Source: DASQUK01 sp963717085 (GTDB taxonomy: Bacteria; Actinomycetota; Acidimicrobiia; Acidimicrobiales; VFJN01). From it: a DNA stretch of 64,000 bases. The notes beneath the pieces are model-generated. The model saw only the letters and a list, made by a program, of their open reading frames with translations. It was not told the origin of the DNA and ran no database searches. The position numbers were made by a program, and so were the translations under genes. Within the stretch, counting starts at the first letter, position 1. Every line of letters begins with the position of its first letter. The DNA lies in contig CAVQVM010000011.1 of assembly GCA_963717085.1 (NCBI GenBank), positions 186,001 through 250,000 of the forward strand, read 5' to 3'. This document shows, piece by piece, positions 51,017 to 59,810 of this stretch.

Positions 51017-51906
51017 CGCAGTACCTCCAACGCGGGCCGGTTGTGGTCTTTGGCCGTGGCCTGGCCCATGTAGGCCAGGACGAGGTCTTCCATGCCCAGC
51101 TGGCCGACGGTCCAGGCGGGGTCGTGGATCGGGGCGTCGGTGCGGACCAGCAGGGTGGTTTGACGGTCGGTATGGCTGGCGGCGATCACGTGCTGGCCGG
51201 CCGGCAGGGTGGCGGGGTCCCGGCGCGCCCCGGTGAGCCGGTAATGAGTCGCCAGCAGCGTGTCGATGTCGCCGGCGAGCTCCACGCGGGAGGCGACCAG
51301 CACGATCAGGTGGTCGCAGACGCGCTCCAGATCGGACACCAGGTGGGAGGACAAGACGACGCTAAGGTCGTGCTCGGCGACGGCCTCCATCAGGTCCTGT
51401 AGGAACTCGCGCCGGGCGAGCGGGTCGAGGCTGGCGACCGGTTCGTCGAGGACTAGCAACTCGGGGCGTTTGGCGACGCCCAAGGTGAGCGCGAGTTGGG
51501 CGCGCTGGCCGCCCGACAGCTTCCCGGCCCGCTGCGTGAGGTCCAGGCCGAGCCGCTCGATCCGGTAGCGGGCCAGGGCGTCGTCCCAGCCGGGGTTCAA
51601 CCGGGCGCCGAGACGTAGATGGTCTTCGACGCTCAGCCCGGCGTAGGTGGGCGGGTCCTGGGCTACGTAGCCGACCTTCGCCAGCTGTGCCGGCCCGGCC
51701 GCGGGGTGGCCGCCGAGTACCTCGATCGTGCCGGAGGTCGGCGTAAGCATGCCGACGGCCAGGTCCAGCAGTGTCGTCTTCCCGGCACCGTTGGGGCCGA
51801 CCAGCCCGACGACCCGCCCTGCGGGGACGTCCAGCGTGCAGTCCGACAACGCCCAGTTGCGCCCGTAGCTCTTGCCCAGCCCCTGGGCGCTTATGACGGC
51901 GGTCAT
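51004..51906 (-). CDS. ABC transporter ATP-binding protein
   Basis: 300 residues with Walker A GPNGAGKTTLLD, Q-loop GYVAQD, signature LSGGQRAQLAL, Walker B ELLVLDEPVASLD and the H-loop in VLSSHLVSDLE. The N-terminus GLGKSYGRNWALSDC fits the ABC-2 export subfamily. It follows the regulator with an ATGA overlap (51903-51906) and precedes the permease. It drives export coupled to ATP hydrolysis at the inner membrane. Substrate unknown. Confidence 0.93.
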   Translation of the reverse strand: MTAVISAQGLGKSYGRNWALSDCTLDVPAGRVVGLVGPNGAGKTTLLDLAVGMLTPTSGTIEVLGGHPAAGPAQLAKVGYVAQDPPTYAGLSVEDHLRLGARLNPGWDDALARYRIERLGLDLTQRAGKLSGGQRAQLALTLGVAKRPELLVLDEPVASLDPLARREFLQDLMEAVAEHDLSVVLSSHLVSDLERVCDHLIVLVASRVELAGDIDTLLATHYRLTGARRDPATLPAGQHVIAASHTDRQTTLLVRTDAPIHDPAWTVGQLGMEDLVLAYMGQATAKDHNRPALEVLRCSG

Positions 51907-52307
51907 GCTACGTCCTCCCGAGCGGCGGTCCGAAACGTGGTGATGAACAGGGCCTCGATGCTCTCGTCGTCGAGCCCGGCCCGCCGCGCCCTGTCCAGCC
52001 AGCGCCGCAAATCCTGGCGCAGCGGACCGTGCGCCGCGAGCGTGGCGTCGGCGAGCGTCCGCGTCACGAACGTCCCGATCCCCGGGCGAGCGGCCACGAG
52101 CCCGTCGTGCTCGAGCTCGCGGTAGGCCTTCAGGACGGTGTTGGGATTGATCGCCAGCCGCGCGACCACATCCTTGACCGTCGGAAGCTGATCACCCTCC
52201 CGCAACAGGCCCAGCCTGAGCGCCTGGCGCACCTGTCGCACGAGCTGCTGATACGGCGGCAGTCCGGACCCGGCGTCCAAGTGGAACTCTATCATCGGCT
52301 CAGTCAT
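51903..52307 (-). CDS. GntR-family regulator, YtrA subfamily
   Basis: 134 residues from the ATG at 52307. Winged helix: GLPPYQQLVRQVRQALRLGLLREGDQLPTVKDVVARLAINPNTVLKAYRELEHDGLV, followed by a short helical tail instead of a large effector domain, as in YtrA regulators. It leads an operon with the ABC ATPase and permease and probably represses it in response to a cell-envelope agent. A TATGAT -10 box lies nine bases before the start. Confidence 0.9.
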   Translation of the reverse strand: MTEPMIEFHLDAGSGLPPYQQLVRQVRQALRLGLLREGDQLPTVKDVVARLAINPNTVLKAYRELEHDGLVAARPGIGTFVTRTLADATLAAHGPLRQDLRRWLDRARRAGLDDESIEALFITTFRTAAREDVA

Positions 52308-52929
52308 TTAGCTAGGATCATAGCACATTAGATGAATCCGGAAATAGAAACCTCCCGCTCGACCCAACCCCACCGGGCCGGACGGCCCGGCCCCGGGGGC
52401 TGACCCCTGCGCGCACCACGCAGCAAAGGCGCCGACGGTTGAACGAGTCCGCGCCGACAACCGTGCCGGTGCGACCGGCTCGTCCCCGCCGGCATCGACC
52501 GCGGGGTAGTTGCGGTCGCGGTCACCAGCGGCACGCTCGCACTTTCGCTCGAACCGGCACACGCCGACGACGGCGACGGTTCGTGCGTCTGGAGCTATGC
52601 AGACGGCAACGTCGAGTAATTGCCGGGGGTGACTCTACGATCGGCGTCTGTGGGAGGTGATCTCTCACCCAGACCTGTCCTTCGTGATACCGGATGAGGA
52701 TGGCAGCCGGAGCTTCGGGCTCGCCCCCCAACCGGTTCTTCCCCACCCAGCCCAGACTCAGGTCCACCGCGCCAATATCGAACCACGGCCGCCAGCTTCT
52801 CGCCCCGGCCGACTCCTGTGGCGTGGTCAGATCGTCGAGATACATTCGTGAACGCTCGCCCAAGCGGCGGGTATCTCGCCTGCCAGGGCTCGGCGGGACG
52901 CGGCGAACGCCCACGATTGAAGGGGTCTC
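52308..52929. other. Mostly gene-free stretch, 622 bases
   Basis: The GntR promoter is at the left end. A minus-strand frame at 52522-52845 (MYLDDLTTPQESAGARSWRP, then DLSLGWVGKN...AILIRYHEGQVWVRD) reads like a protein but lacks a ribosome site and has an arginine-rich end. It may be a remnant. No other feature is recognised. Confidence 0.4.
52317..52322 (-). promoter_or_regulatory. Predicted -10 box giving a near-leaderless GntR transcript
   Basis: TATGAT reads on the minus strand at 52322-52317, nine bases before the ATG at 52307. Transcription would begin within about 3 bases of the start codon, so little or no leader is expected. No good -35 box or ribosome site is seen. Confidence 0.5.
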
Positions 52930-53574
52930 ATGGCTGGTTACGCGGTTGCGCATGTGGACGAGATCGACGAGCTGGTCGACGGGGGTTGTGTCTTCCGGCC
53001 GGTCCGGCACCACTTCGGCATCACGTCGTTCGGTGCCACCGCGTGGACGGCCGGTGCCGCGGGCGACGTGATCGTCAATGAGCGCGACGAGGGCGATCCG
53101 ACCGCAGACGACGAGCTCTTCCTCGTGCTGCGAGGCCACGCCGTGTTCGAGCTCGAAGGTGACCGGGTGGATGCGCCGGCCGGGACGCTCGTCTTCGCTC
53201 CTCCGCGCACGACGCGAAGGGCGTTCGCCGAGGAGGCCGGGACCATGATCATGCTGATCGAAGGGACGCCGGGAAAGGCATACGAGCCTCGCGGCTGGGA
53301 GCTCTGGGCTCCGCTCGCCCCGCTCTACGAGTCGGGGGAGTACGCCGAGGTCGCCGACCGCCTACGAATTCTGGTCGAAGCCCACCCGCAGTACGGCTTG
53401 CTGTTCTACAACCTCGCCTGCTGTGAGAGCCTCACGGGCCGAACCACCGACGCGCTTGACCACCTGCGACGAGCGATCGACATGTCCGAGGAGTTCCGCG
53501 GGCACGCGAAGCTCGATTCGGACCTGGACCTGATCCGCGACCAACCAGCGTTCAAGCAACTGATCAGCGACTAG
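52930..53574 (+). CDS. Cupin domain protein with C-terminal TPR-like helices
   Basis: 214 residues. The N-terminal half is a cupin barrel (HFGITSFGATAWTAGAAGDV, DELFLVLRGHAVFELEGDRVDAPAGTLVFAPPRTTRRAF) with the His/Glu metal ligands partly replaced. The C-terminal half is a pair of TPR-type helices (LAPLYESGEYAEVADRLRILVEAHPQ, LLFYNLACCESLTGRTTDALDHLRRAIDMSEEF). Such cupin-TPR proteins are common in actinobacteria with no fixed role. It starts 622 bases after the GntR gene, on the opposite strand. Confidence 0.8.
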   Translation: MAGYAVAHVDEIDELVDGGCVFRPVRHHFGITSFGATAWTAGAAGDVIVNERDEGDPTADDELFLVLRGHAVFELEGDRVDAPAGTLVFAPPRTTRRAFAEEAGTMIMLIEGTPGKAYEPRGWELWAPLAPLYESGEYAEVADRLRILVEAHPQYGLLFYNLACCESLTGRTTDALDHLRRAIDMSEEFRGHAKLDSDLDLIRDQPAFKQLISD

Positions 53575-53938
53575 AGCTCTCGAGGGGATCCGGCGAACGG
53601 GCACTCCCGCCGCAAGCGGCCCGACGATGGCGAGGACGAGGACCGGCTTCTCGAGCTTCCCTGTCTCGGGACTGGCAAGTGCGACAACGAGGCCAAGCAA
53701 GAGGAACGCCAGCACGACCAACAGCGCAAGAGCGAACGAGACACAACACAGGCTGACCCGTACATGGCGATCCCGACAGCGCATCTGCTGCCGGCGGATC
53801 ACGACCGGGCCCGTCGGGTGGTCGACGCCGCATTCAGCGGAAGCCGGCGTGTCACGGATGTGTCACCCGCCTCGGCGAGCGTGCCGGCGCAAGGCGCTGA
53901 CCTGGACTAACAGCCCGCAGGCACAGAAAACGGTCAGT
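53575..53938. other. Gene-free stretch, 364 bases
   Basis: A minus-strand frame here begins with two hydrophobic helices (ALALLVVLAFLLLGLVVALA and VLVLAIVGPLAAGV) but then runs 210 bases antisense through the cupin gene. It may be the start of a truncated membrane protein. No terminator or RNA is recognised. Confidence 0.4.
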
Positions 53939-55612
53939 TCAGCTGGAACTAGCCAGCGTCTCGGACGAGCGCGAGAGCAGGAAACCTTCGTAGTCGCTCT
54001 CGACGACCCTGGCGATCTCCTTGAAGAGCTTGGGCCGGCCCGCCGAGTTGAGCAGGTACCGGCGCGGCTTGCCCGGGATGTTGCTGCCGAAGTAGTAGCT
54101 GCTCGCCCCGAACGAGGGCGGCTTGGCCGCGTTCCGGTCGACCATGCTGGTCCACTCCTCCTCGGCCGCGGGATCCACCTCGATCGCGTCGAACCCGTGC
54201 TCACGCACGTAGATGAGCGTGTCGGTGACGAAGTCGACCTGGTCGCCGTTGTACCGCGGGTTGTTCCCCGCCGCCGCATGCGGGCCACCCGGGAAGAAGA
54301 GGCTGGGGAAGCCGCTGGTCTGCACGCCGAGGAACGTCCTGGGACCGTCGGCCCAGTGCTGCTCCAGGGGCACGCCGTCCCGTCCGCGGATCCCCATGCG
54401 CAGGAGCGCGCCGGTGCCGAAATCGAAGCCGGTCGCCCACACGATGACGTCGAGCTCGCGCTCCCCCTCGGTCGTCTCGATCCCGTTCGGAGTCACCCGG
54501 ACGATCGGCGTCTCCTTGACGTCGACGAGCGTGACGTTGGGCCGGTTGTAGGCCTCGTAGTACCCGGTCACGAACGGCGGCCGGTGCTCGCCGAAGCGGT
54601 GATCCTTCGGGATCAGCTTCCGGGCCGTTTCCGGATCGTGCACGATGCCAGTGATCTTCTCGGCGAGGAAGCCGCACCACTCGGCGTTGGCCGCGGGGTC
54701 GAGCAACAGGTCGGTGTAGTTGCTGGTGAGCTTGGAGAAGCCGGGGCTGTTCCACATCCTCTCGAAGAAGGCCCGGCGGTCGTCCTCGGAGTCGTCGAAG
54801 GTCACCCGGTCGTGCGGCCGGTGGAGGAACCCGTGCGGTGACGTGTTCACCGTCTCGCAGATCACCTCGAACGCCGCCCGGAGCCGCGCCTGTTCGTCGG
54901 GGGTGATCGGCCCGTTGTTCAGCGGAGTGCACCAGTTGGCGGTGCGCTGATAGACGGTGAGCGACTCGACCACCGGCGCGATGACCGGGACGATCTGCAC
55001 GCCGCTCGAACCAGTGCCGACGACAGCGACGCGTTTGCCCGCGAAGTCGAGGGGACTCGCGGGCCACAGACCCGTGTGGTGCGACTCGCCGCCGAACTCC
55101 TCGCGCCCCGGTACGTCCGGGAAGTGGGGCACCGACAGCACGCCGGTCGTGGCCACGAGGTACCTCGCTCGGGTGACCGCATCGTCGCCGGTCGTGACGG
55201 TCCACGTCGCCATGGCCTCGTCGTAGGTGGCCGATGTGACCCTGGCGCCGAACCGCATGTGGCGACGGAGGTCGAACCGGTCGACGACGTGGTTGAGGTA
55301 GCGCTCGGTCTCGGGCTGCTCGGCGAAGTGCTCCTGCCACTCCCACTCGTCGAACAGCTCCTGGGAGAACAGATAGCCGTAGGTGTAGCTCTCGGAGTCG
55401 AACCGAGCTCCGGGGTAGCGGTTCCAGTACCAGGTCCCGCCCACGCCGCCGCCTGCCTCGACCAGGGCGACGGAGAAGCCGGCCTCTCGCGCGCGGTAGA
55501 GCTGGTAGATGCCCGTGATCCCGGCGCCGACGACGAGAACGTCCACATCGGGGCCATCGGGGGCGGGCGGGCCGACACGCCCGGCGCCTGCGGGTTGGGA
55601 GGATGTCGTCAT
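53939..55612 (-). CDS. Flavin-containing Baeyer-Villiger monooxygenase-like enzyme
   Basis: 557 residues. Two Rossmann loops are visible: GAGITG near the start (FAD) and VVGTGSSGVQI in the middle (NADP). Between them lies the BVMO fingerprint, here FGGESHHTGLWP (FxGxxxHxxxWP). The domain order fits cyclohexanone/steroid monooxygenases, which insert oxygen next to a ketone to make an ester or lactone, using NADPH. It is divergent from the Rieske gene, and operator site C lies between them. The substrate is unknown; a cyclic or steroid-like ketone is plausible. Confidence 0.9.
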   Translation of the reverse strand: MTTSSQPAGAGRVGPPAPDGPDVDVLVVGAGITGIYQLYRAREAGFSVALVEAGGGVGGTWYWNRYPGARFDSESYTYGYLFSQELFDEWEWQEHFAEQPETERYLNHVVDRFDLRRHMRFGARVTSATYDEAMATWTVTTGDDAVTRARYLVATTGVLSVPHFPDVPGREEFGGESHHTGLWPASPLDFAGKRVAVVGTGSSGVQIVPVIAPVVESLTVYQRTANWCTPLNNGPITPDEQARLRAAFEVICETVNTSPHGFLHRPHDRVTFDDSEDDRRAFFERMWNSPGFSKLTSNYTDLLLDPAANAEWCGFLAEKITGIVHDPETARKLIPKDHRFGEHRPPFVTGYYEAYNRPNVTLVDVKETPIVRVTPNGIETTEGERELDVIVWATGFDFGTGALLRMGIRGRDGVPLEQHWADGPRTFLGVQTSGFPSLFFPGGPHAAAGNNPRYNGDQVDFVTDTLIYVREHGFDAIEVDPAAEEEWTSMVDRNAAKPPSFGASSYYFGSNIPGKPRRYLLNSAGRPKLFKEIARVVESDYEGFLLSRSSETLASSS

Positions 55613-55677
55613 GCGGCCGGGGCGTGGGCGCCGGGTCTAGATCGGCACGCCGACACACGGCGACGGCCGATTCGAAT

Positions 55678-55698
55678 CTTGTACCGACCGGTTAGCAT
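55678..55698. promoter_or_regulatory. TetR operator candidate, site C
   Basis: CTTGTACCGACCGGTTAGCAT lies in the divergent gap between the BVMO and Rieske genes. It matches sites at 34162 and 37324. The 8-bp palindrome GACCGGTC at 55711-55718 is a possible second half-site. Confidence 0.65.
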
Positions 55699-55737
55699 AT
55701 CGACGCCCTTGACCGGTCCTGGAGGGGAACGGGCTCC

Positions 55738-57117
55738 ATGGCGATCGTCGAACCGAAGCGCGCCGACATGACGGGTCCTGCCTTGCCGGTGCCGTACGCG
55801 ATGGAGGTCCCCGACCGCGTCCGCAAGGAGCGCTACTTCGATCCGGACTTCTTCCGCATGGAAGCCGAGCTGCTGTGGCCCCGGGTGTGGCAGATGGCCT
55901 GCCGCCTGGACGAGATCCCCCGCGCCAACGACTTCGTCGAATATCAAGTCCTCGACCAGTCGGTCATCGTGGTGCGCACCGACGACCTGGGCGTGCGCGC
56001 CTTCCAGAACGCATGCCGCCACCGCGGCGCCCGCGTCGTCGAGGGGCGCGGGTCCTGCGAGAGCGGCTTCACCTGCCCGTTCCACGGGTGGTGCTACGGC
56101 CCGGACGGCAAGAACAGCTTCGTCCCGCGGGCCCGGACCTTCTCCGAGCACAACCTTCGACCGGAAGACCTCGACCTCGTGCCCGTGCGGTGCGAGATGT
56201 GGGGCGGGTGCGCGTGGATCAACCTCGACCGCGATGCGCCGCCGTTGCGGCACTGCATCGAGCCGGCCGCGAACACGCTCGACGCCTGGAAGGTCGGATC
56301 GCTGCGCGCCGAGTGGTGGCTCGCGTGCCGGCTCCCCGTGAACTGGAAGCTCGCCGTCGAAGCGTTCGTCGAGAGCTATCACGTGGTGGAGTCGCATCCG
56401 CAGCTCGTCATCCCCACGAGGTATGGAATGCGCGAGGGCGCACCGTTCGACCCGCGCAAGTTCGTCGACGCCGACATCCAGTACCTCCGGTCGATGAGCG
56501 AGGGCATGGCCGGGATGGTCCATGCCAACGACGTGCGCATCGCCGAACGCCTCCGGGACATCGAGCTCCCCACCGACCCCGCCCTCGCGACGGCCACCTG
56601 GAACAGAACACTCAACGACGCCGTCACGAGCTGGCACCGAGACCGGGGTGCCGACATCCCCCACCTGAACGAGCTCGCTCACCAAGGGCTCGACCAGGAG
56701 TTCTTCCACTGCTTCCCGCACTACTTCGTGCTGCCGATGTACAGCAGCGCCTCGTCCTACCGATTTCGCCCGCTCGGGCCGGAAGAGACGCTGATGGACA
56801 TCTGGTCGCTCACCCGGTACCCGGAAGGGGAGGAGCCCGAGAGCCCCGCACCTCCCGAGCCGTGGGAGTGCGACGATCCGCGCTGGCCGCCGATCCCTGC
56901 GCAGGACTTCTCGAACCTGCCTCGGCAGCAACGAGGCCTGCACGCGAGAGGCTTCGAGTACATGCGCCTGTCCAGCGGGCTCGAGGGGCACATCTCGAAC
57001 TTCGAACGGACCATCGACGGCTTCCTCGCCGGCCTGTCCCACGAGAAGCTGTTCCAGGCTTTGCAGGCCGTCAGCGTGTATCCCTTCGACCGGCCAATCG
57101 TCGACCTCGGGTGGTAG
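55738..57117 (+). CDS. Rieske non-haem iron oxygenase alpha subunit
   Basis: 459 residues from the ATG at 55738 (GGAGGGG ten bases upstream). The Rieske cluster is seen as NACRHRGARVVEG...GFTCPFHGWCYG (CxH and CxxH). The mononuclear iron region is AVEAFVESYHVVESHP. The C-terminal catalytic domain is complete. It hydroxylates rings or side chains with electrons from a ferredoxin, but no ferredoxin or beta subunit gene is next to it. The NTF2-fold protein 9 bases downstream is a candidate small partner. Regulated through site C. Confidence 0.9.
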   Translation: MAIVEPKRADMTGPALPVPYAMEVPDRVRKERYFDPDFFRMEAELLWPRVWQMACRLDEIPRANDFVEYQVLDQSVIVVRTDDLGVRAFQNACRHRGARVVEGRGSCESGFTCPFHGWCYGPDGKNSFVPRARTFSEHNLRPEDLDLVPVRCEMWGGCAWINLDRDAPPLRHCIEPAANTLDAWKVGSLRAEWWLACRLPVNWKLAVEAFVESYHVVESHPQLVIPTRYGMREGAPFDPRKFVDADIQYLRSMSEGMAGMVHANDVRIAERLRDIELPTDPALATATWNRTLNDAVTSWHRDRGADIPHLNELAHQGLDQEFFHCFPHYFVLPMYSSASSYRFRPLGPEETLMDIWSLTRYPEGEEPESPAPPEPWECDDPRWPPIPAQDFSNLPRQQRGLHARGFEYMRLSSGLEGHISNFERTIDGFLAGLSHEKLFQALQAVSVYPFDRPIVDLGW

Positions 57118-57126
57118 TGGGCGGTC

Positions 57127-57534
57127 GTGGGCGACGACATGACCTACGGGGAGGTCGTCGAAGGCATCCGCGCCACCCTCGCCGCCTACACGCAGGCGCT
57201 CGACGACGGACGCACCGACGACGTCGTCGCCACCTTCTGCCCGGACGGTGTCTGTGACATCCCGGGCATGGGCACGTACGAGGGCCACGATGCGCTGCGC
57301 AGCGCGTTCGCGGGATGGAAGCCCCGCCGACCCCAGCGTCACCTAGTCCTCAACACCCTCGTCACCGACTGGAACGACCACGAAGCCCACGCGCTCAGCG
57401 ACGTGCTGTTCATCCTGCTCGGCAGCTCGGGCTGGTCCATCGAGCTCGTCGGTCGGTACCACGACACCCTCCACCGCGTCGGCGGCGCGTGGCGGTTCCA
57501 GCGCCGCTTCGCCGAGTTCGTGACGCCGTCGTAG
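57127..57534 (+). CDS. NTF2/SnoaL-fold protein
   Basis: 135 residues from the GTG at 57127; ATG 57139 is an alternative. The fold is seen as VEGIRATLAAYTQALDDGRTDDVVATFCPDGVCDIPGMGTYEGHDALRSAF and then SGWSIELVGRYHDTLHRVGGAWRFQRR. Such small cone-shaped proteins include isomerases and hydratases of steroids and polyketides and the beta subunits of Rieske oxygenases. It is linked to the Rieske gene in one operon, so a subunit or downstream isomerase role is likely. Confidence 0.8.
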   Translation: MGDDMTYGEVVEGIRATLAAYTQALDDGRTDDVVATFCPDGVCDIPGMGTYEGHDALRSAFAGWKPRRPQRHLVLNTLVTDWNDHEAHALSDVLFILLGSSGWSIELVGRYHDTLHRVGGAWRFQRRFAEFVTPS

Positions 57535-57551
57535 ACGTCACCCGCCGGCGG

Positions 57552-58379
57552 TCAGTCGACGAAGTCGGGCACGACCTCGCGTGCGAACCGCTCGACCTGG
57601 GCGGCACCGGCACCGGGCCAGCCGCACACCAGGTAGTCGTAGCCGGCGTCGCGCCACTTGTCGGCGTGCTTGCGCGCCGTTTGGATGTCGTCTAGCGAGA
57701 GCGAGGCAGCCCGCCTGATGTCGCCGGGATCGCGGCCTGCCTCGACGGCGAGCTGGTCGATGCGCTCGTACGCCTCACGCAGCGAGTTGGGGGTCCCGTA
57801 CGCGTGCCACACGTCGGCGTACCGAGCGACGAGCGGGATCGTGCGACGCGGCCCGCTGCCGCCCACCCAGATGGGCGGGCGGGGCTGCTGCACGGGCGTC
57901 GGCCGCATCTGCGCGTCGCGCAGTGACACGACCCTGCCCTCGTACGACACGACCTCGCCGGTGAACAGGCGGGTCACGATCTCGAGGGTGTCCTCTAGCA
58001 GGTCGAAGCGCTCCCTCGTCGACGGGAAGGGGATGCCGAGCTCGTGGTGCTCCTCGTCGTGCCAGGCCGCGCCGAACGAGAGCTCGAGACGACCATGCGA
58101 CGCGTGGTCGACGGTGAGCGCCTGGGCCGCGAACACCGACGGGTGCCTGTAGGTCACCCCTGTCACGAGCAGGCCGAGCCGGATGTGGTTCGTCACTCCG
58201 GTCAGGGCGGCGAGCGTCGTCATGCCCTCGAAGGTCTCCCCCGGGCCTTCGCCGTACATCGGTTGGAGGTGGTCGAAACCCCAGGCGCCGTCGAATCCCA
58301 GCTCCTCGGCGAACCGCACGCGGCGCACGATTTCGTCCCAGGGCATGCGTTGCTGCGCAACATCGAGTCCAAACCGCAT
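57552..58379 (-). CDS. LLM-class F420-dependent oxidoreductase
   Basis: 275 residues from the ATG at 58379. The luciferase-like barrel is clear: RFGLDVAQQRMPWDEIVRRVRFAEELGFDGAWGFDHLQPMYG, VTGVTYRHPSVFAAQALTVDHASHGRLELSFGAAWHDEEHHELG, and RPPIWVGGSGPRRTIPLVARYADVW. The pattern fits the TIGR03560-type F420 group of actinobacteria. It would reduce or oxidise a substrate with coenzyme F420. It follows the NTF2-fold gene at 58432-58842 on the same strand. Substrate unknown. Confidence 0.86.
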   Translation of the reverse strand: MRFGLDVAQQRMPWDEIVRRVRFAEELGFDGAWGFDHLQPMYGEGPGETFEGMTTLAALTGVTNHIRLGLLVTGVTYRHPSVFAAQALTVDHASHGRLELSFGAAWHDEEHHELGIPFPSTRERFDLLEDTLEIVTRLFTGEVVSYEGRVVSLRDAQMRPTPVQQPRPPIWVGGSGPRRTIPLVARYADVWHAYGTPNSLREAYERIDQLAVEAGRDPGDIRRAASLSLDDIQTARKHADKWRDAGYDYLVCGWPGAGAAQVERFAREVVPDFVD

Positions 58380-58431
58380 GGGCCGGACCATCTCACACCC
58401 GCGCGCAGCAGGCAACGTCGTGGCGTCAGAC

Positions 58432-58842
58432 TCAGCCGCTCGCCGCGCAGACGTCGGTGTGGAGCCTCGTCAGTGTCGACGACGCGATGCGCCAGCCGTC
58501 GCCGACCTTCTCGTAGGTCTCGTGGTAGTGCCCGTAGCCGTCGAGTCGGGTGCCGTCCGGCCAGATGACGATGTCGTGGAGCGCCCAGACGCCGGTCGCC
58601 GTGGTCGACGATGTCAGCTCGATCTCGGGCATGTGGCCGTGGTGGACGGTCACCGCGTCGGCGAGCACGTCGCGGAGGAACGCCAGGAACTCGTCGGCGC
58701 CGGTGACCACGCTCCCGCCCGCGGCGGTGGTGTCCATCACGACGCCCTCGGTGAAGACTCCACGGAACCCTGCCCAGTCCTTGGTGTCCATGGTCCGGAA
58801 GTAGCGGGCCTTCAGCTGCTTGATCGCTTCGACGTCGTCCAT
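58432..58842 (-). CDS. SnoaL/NTF2-like protein (second copy)
   Basis: 136 residues from the ATG at 58842, overlapping the SDR stop by ATGA-like coupling (58842-58845 is also a start choice). It reads MDDVEAIKQLKARYFRTMDTKDWAGFRGVFTEGVVMD, DEFLAFLRDVLADAVTVHHGHMPEIELTSSTTATGVWALHD, GYGHYHETYEKVGDGWRIASSTLTRLH. This is the SnoaL-like DUF4440/NTF2 group, often ring or ketone isomerases. It sits between the LLM and SDR genes, supporting a catabolic role. Confidence 0.85.
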   Translation of the reverse strand: MDDVEAIKQLKARYFRTMDTKDWAGFRGVFTEGVVMDTTAAGGSVVTGADEFLAFLRDVLADAVTVHHGHMPEIELTSSTTATGVWALHDIVIWPDGTRLDGYGHYHETYEKVGDGWRIASSTLTRLHTDVCAASG

Positions 58843-59636
58843 CACGAGACCTCCGGCGCGGTGGCGAGGCCGCGCAAGCCCTGCACGCAGCCGCCGTCGA
58901 CGAGGACGTCGACACCCGTCAGGAACGACGCCTCGTCCGACACGAGGAACGCGACGACCGCGGCCACCTCCCCGGCCGTGCCGAACCGCCCGATCGGTGT
59001 GGCGTCGAGCAGTACCCGCATCATCGGCTGGGCCTCGAGCTCCTGGCGCCCCATCCCGGTGTCGATGAGCCCGGGCGACACGGACAGCGCCCGGCCGCCA
59101 CGCGGCCCCCAGGCGACCGCGGATCGGGCGGCCGCCCGGATGACGCCCCGCTTCGCCCAGGCGTACGCGAGGCCGGGGTCGTCGAACTGCGCGACCACGT
59201 CGTCGAGGAAGCCGTCGGCGGTCGGGTGCTCGACAAGGGCATCCAGGTCGGGGCGTGCGCCCATGAGCTCGACCTGGTGGGCGGCGGTGGACGCGAAGCA
59301 GACCGCGGTCGACCCTGGCTCGACGAGTGGATCGAACGCGTCGAGCAGGAGCTGCGTCCCCACCAGGTCGACCTCGAGGATCCGCCGCACGTCGGCCATC
59401 GTCGGCGAGATGCCCGCGGCGTGTACGAGCGCTCGGAACGGTCCCAGCCGGCGCGCCCTCGACGCGAGCTCAGCGACCGACTCGCGATCGGAGATGTCGC
59501 AGGCGAAACCGACGGCCCCGTCGACGTCGGGGGCGTCGAGGTCGACGGCCAGGAGGTGGTCGGCACGACCGATGAGGCGTTCGACGCATGCCCGCCCCAT
59601 CCCGCGGGCCCCGCCCGTCACCACGATGACGCTCAC
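58842..59636 (-). CDS. SDR-family dehydrogenase/reductase
   Basis: 264 residues. The cofactor loop is VTGGARGMGRACVERL, followed by AVDLDAPDVDG, HAAGIS and the catalytic YAWAKRGVIRAAARSAV. The C-terminus has GRFGTAGEVAAVVAFLVSDEASFLTGVDVLVDGG. It is an NAD(P)-dependent alcohol/ketone enzyme, similar to the 3-alpha/20-beta- and 7-alpha-hydroxysteroid groups but not assignable. The coupled NTF2-like gene follows it. Site D is upstream, shared with the divergent P450. Confidence 0.9.
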   Translation of the reverse strand: MSVIVVTGGARGMGRACVERLIGRADHLLAVDLDAPDVDGAVGFACDISDRESVAELASRARRLGPFRALVHAAGISPTMADVRRILEVDLVGTQLLLDAFDPLVEPGSTAVCFASTAAHQVELMGARPDLDALVEHPTADGFLDDVVAQFDDPGLAYAWAKRGVIRAAARSAVAWGPRGGRALSVSPGLIDTGMGRQELEAQPMMRVLLDATPIGRFGTAGEVAAVVAFLVSDEASFLTGVDVLVDGGCVQGLRGLATAPEVS

Positions 59637-59749
59637 GGCCGCGCACCGTAGGAGATCCGGTCGGCGCGTGCTGAACGGGCGCTCAGCAGCGCCGGTCGAC
59701 GACGGCCGGGCGGCGAGGGCGTCGAGACCGTCCCCGTGGATGGGCGAAC

Positions 59750-59767
59750 TAGTTTGATGTCATACTA
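59750..59767. promoter_or_regulatory. Palindromic operator candidate, site D
   Basis: TAGTTTGATGTCATACTA is an imperfect palindrome (TAGTnTGAnnTCAnACTA). A TAAAAT -10 candidate begins at 59766, so a bound repressor would block the P450 promoter. It is shared, with one base change, with 63498-63515. Confidence 0.65.
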
Positions 59768-59810
59768 AAATCGCCATGCCCGGCCGTCACCGGCGCTGAA
59801 CGGAACACTC

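Noticed and set aside
52522..52845. Minus-strand small frame
   Set aside because: Part reads like a protein, but there is no ribosome site, no family and a repetitive Arg-rich tail.
53362..53802. Minus-strand frame with two hydrophobic helices
   Set aside because: It runs 210 bases antisense through the cupin gene and lacks a family match; perhaps a truncated start of a membrane protein, but not secure.
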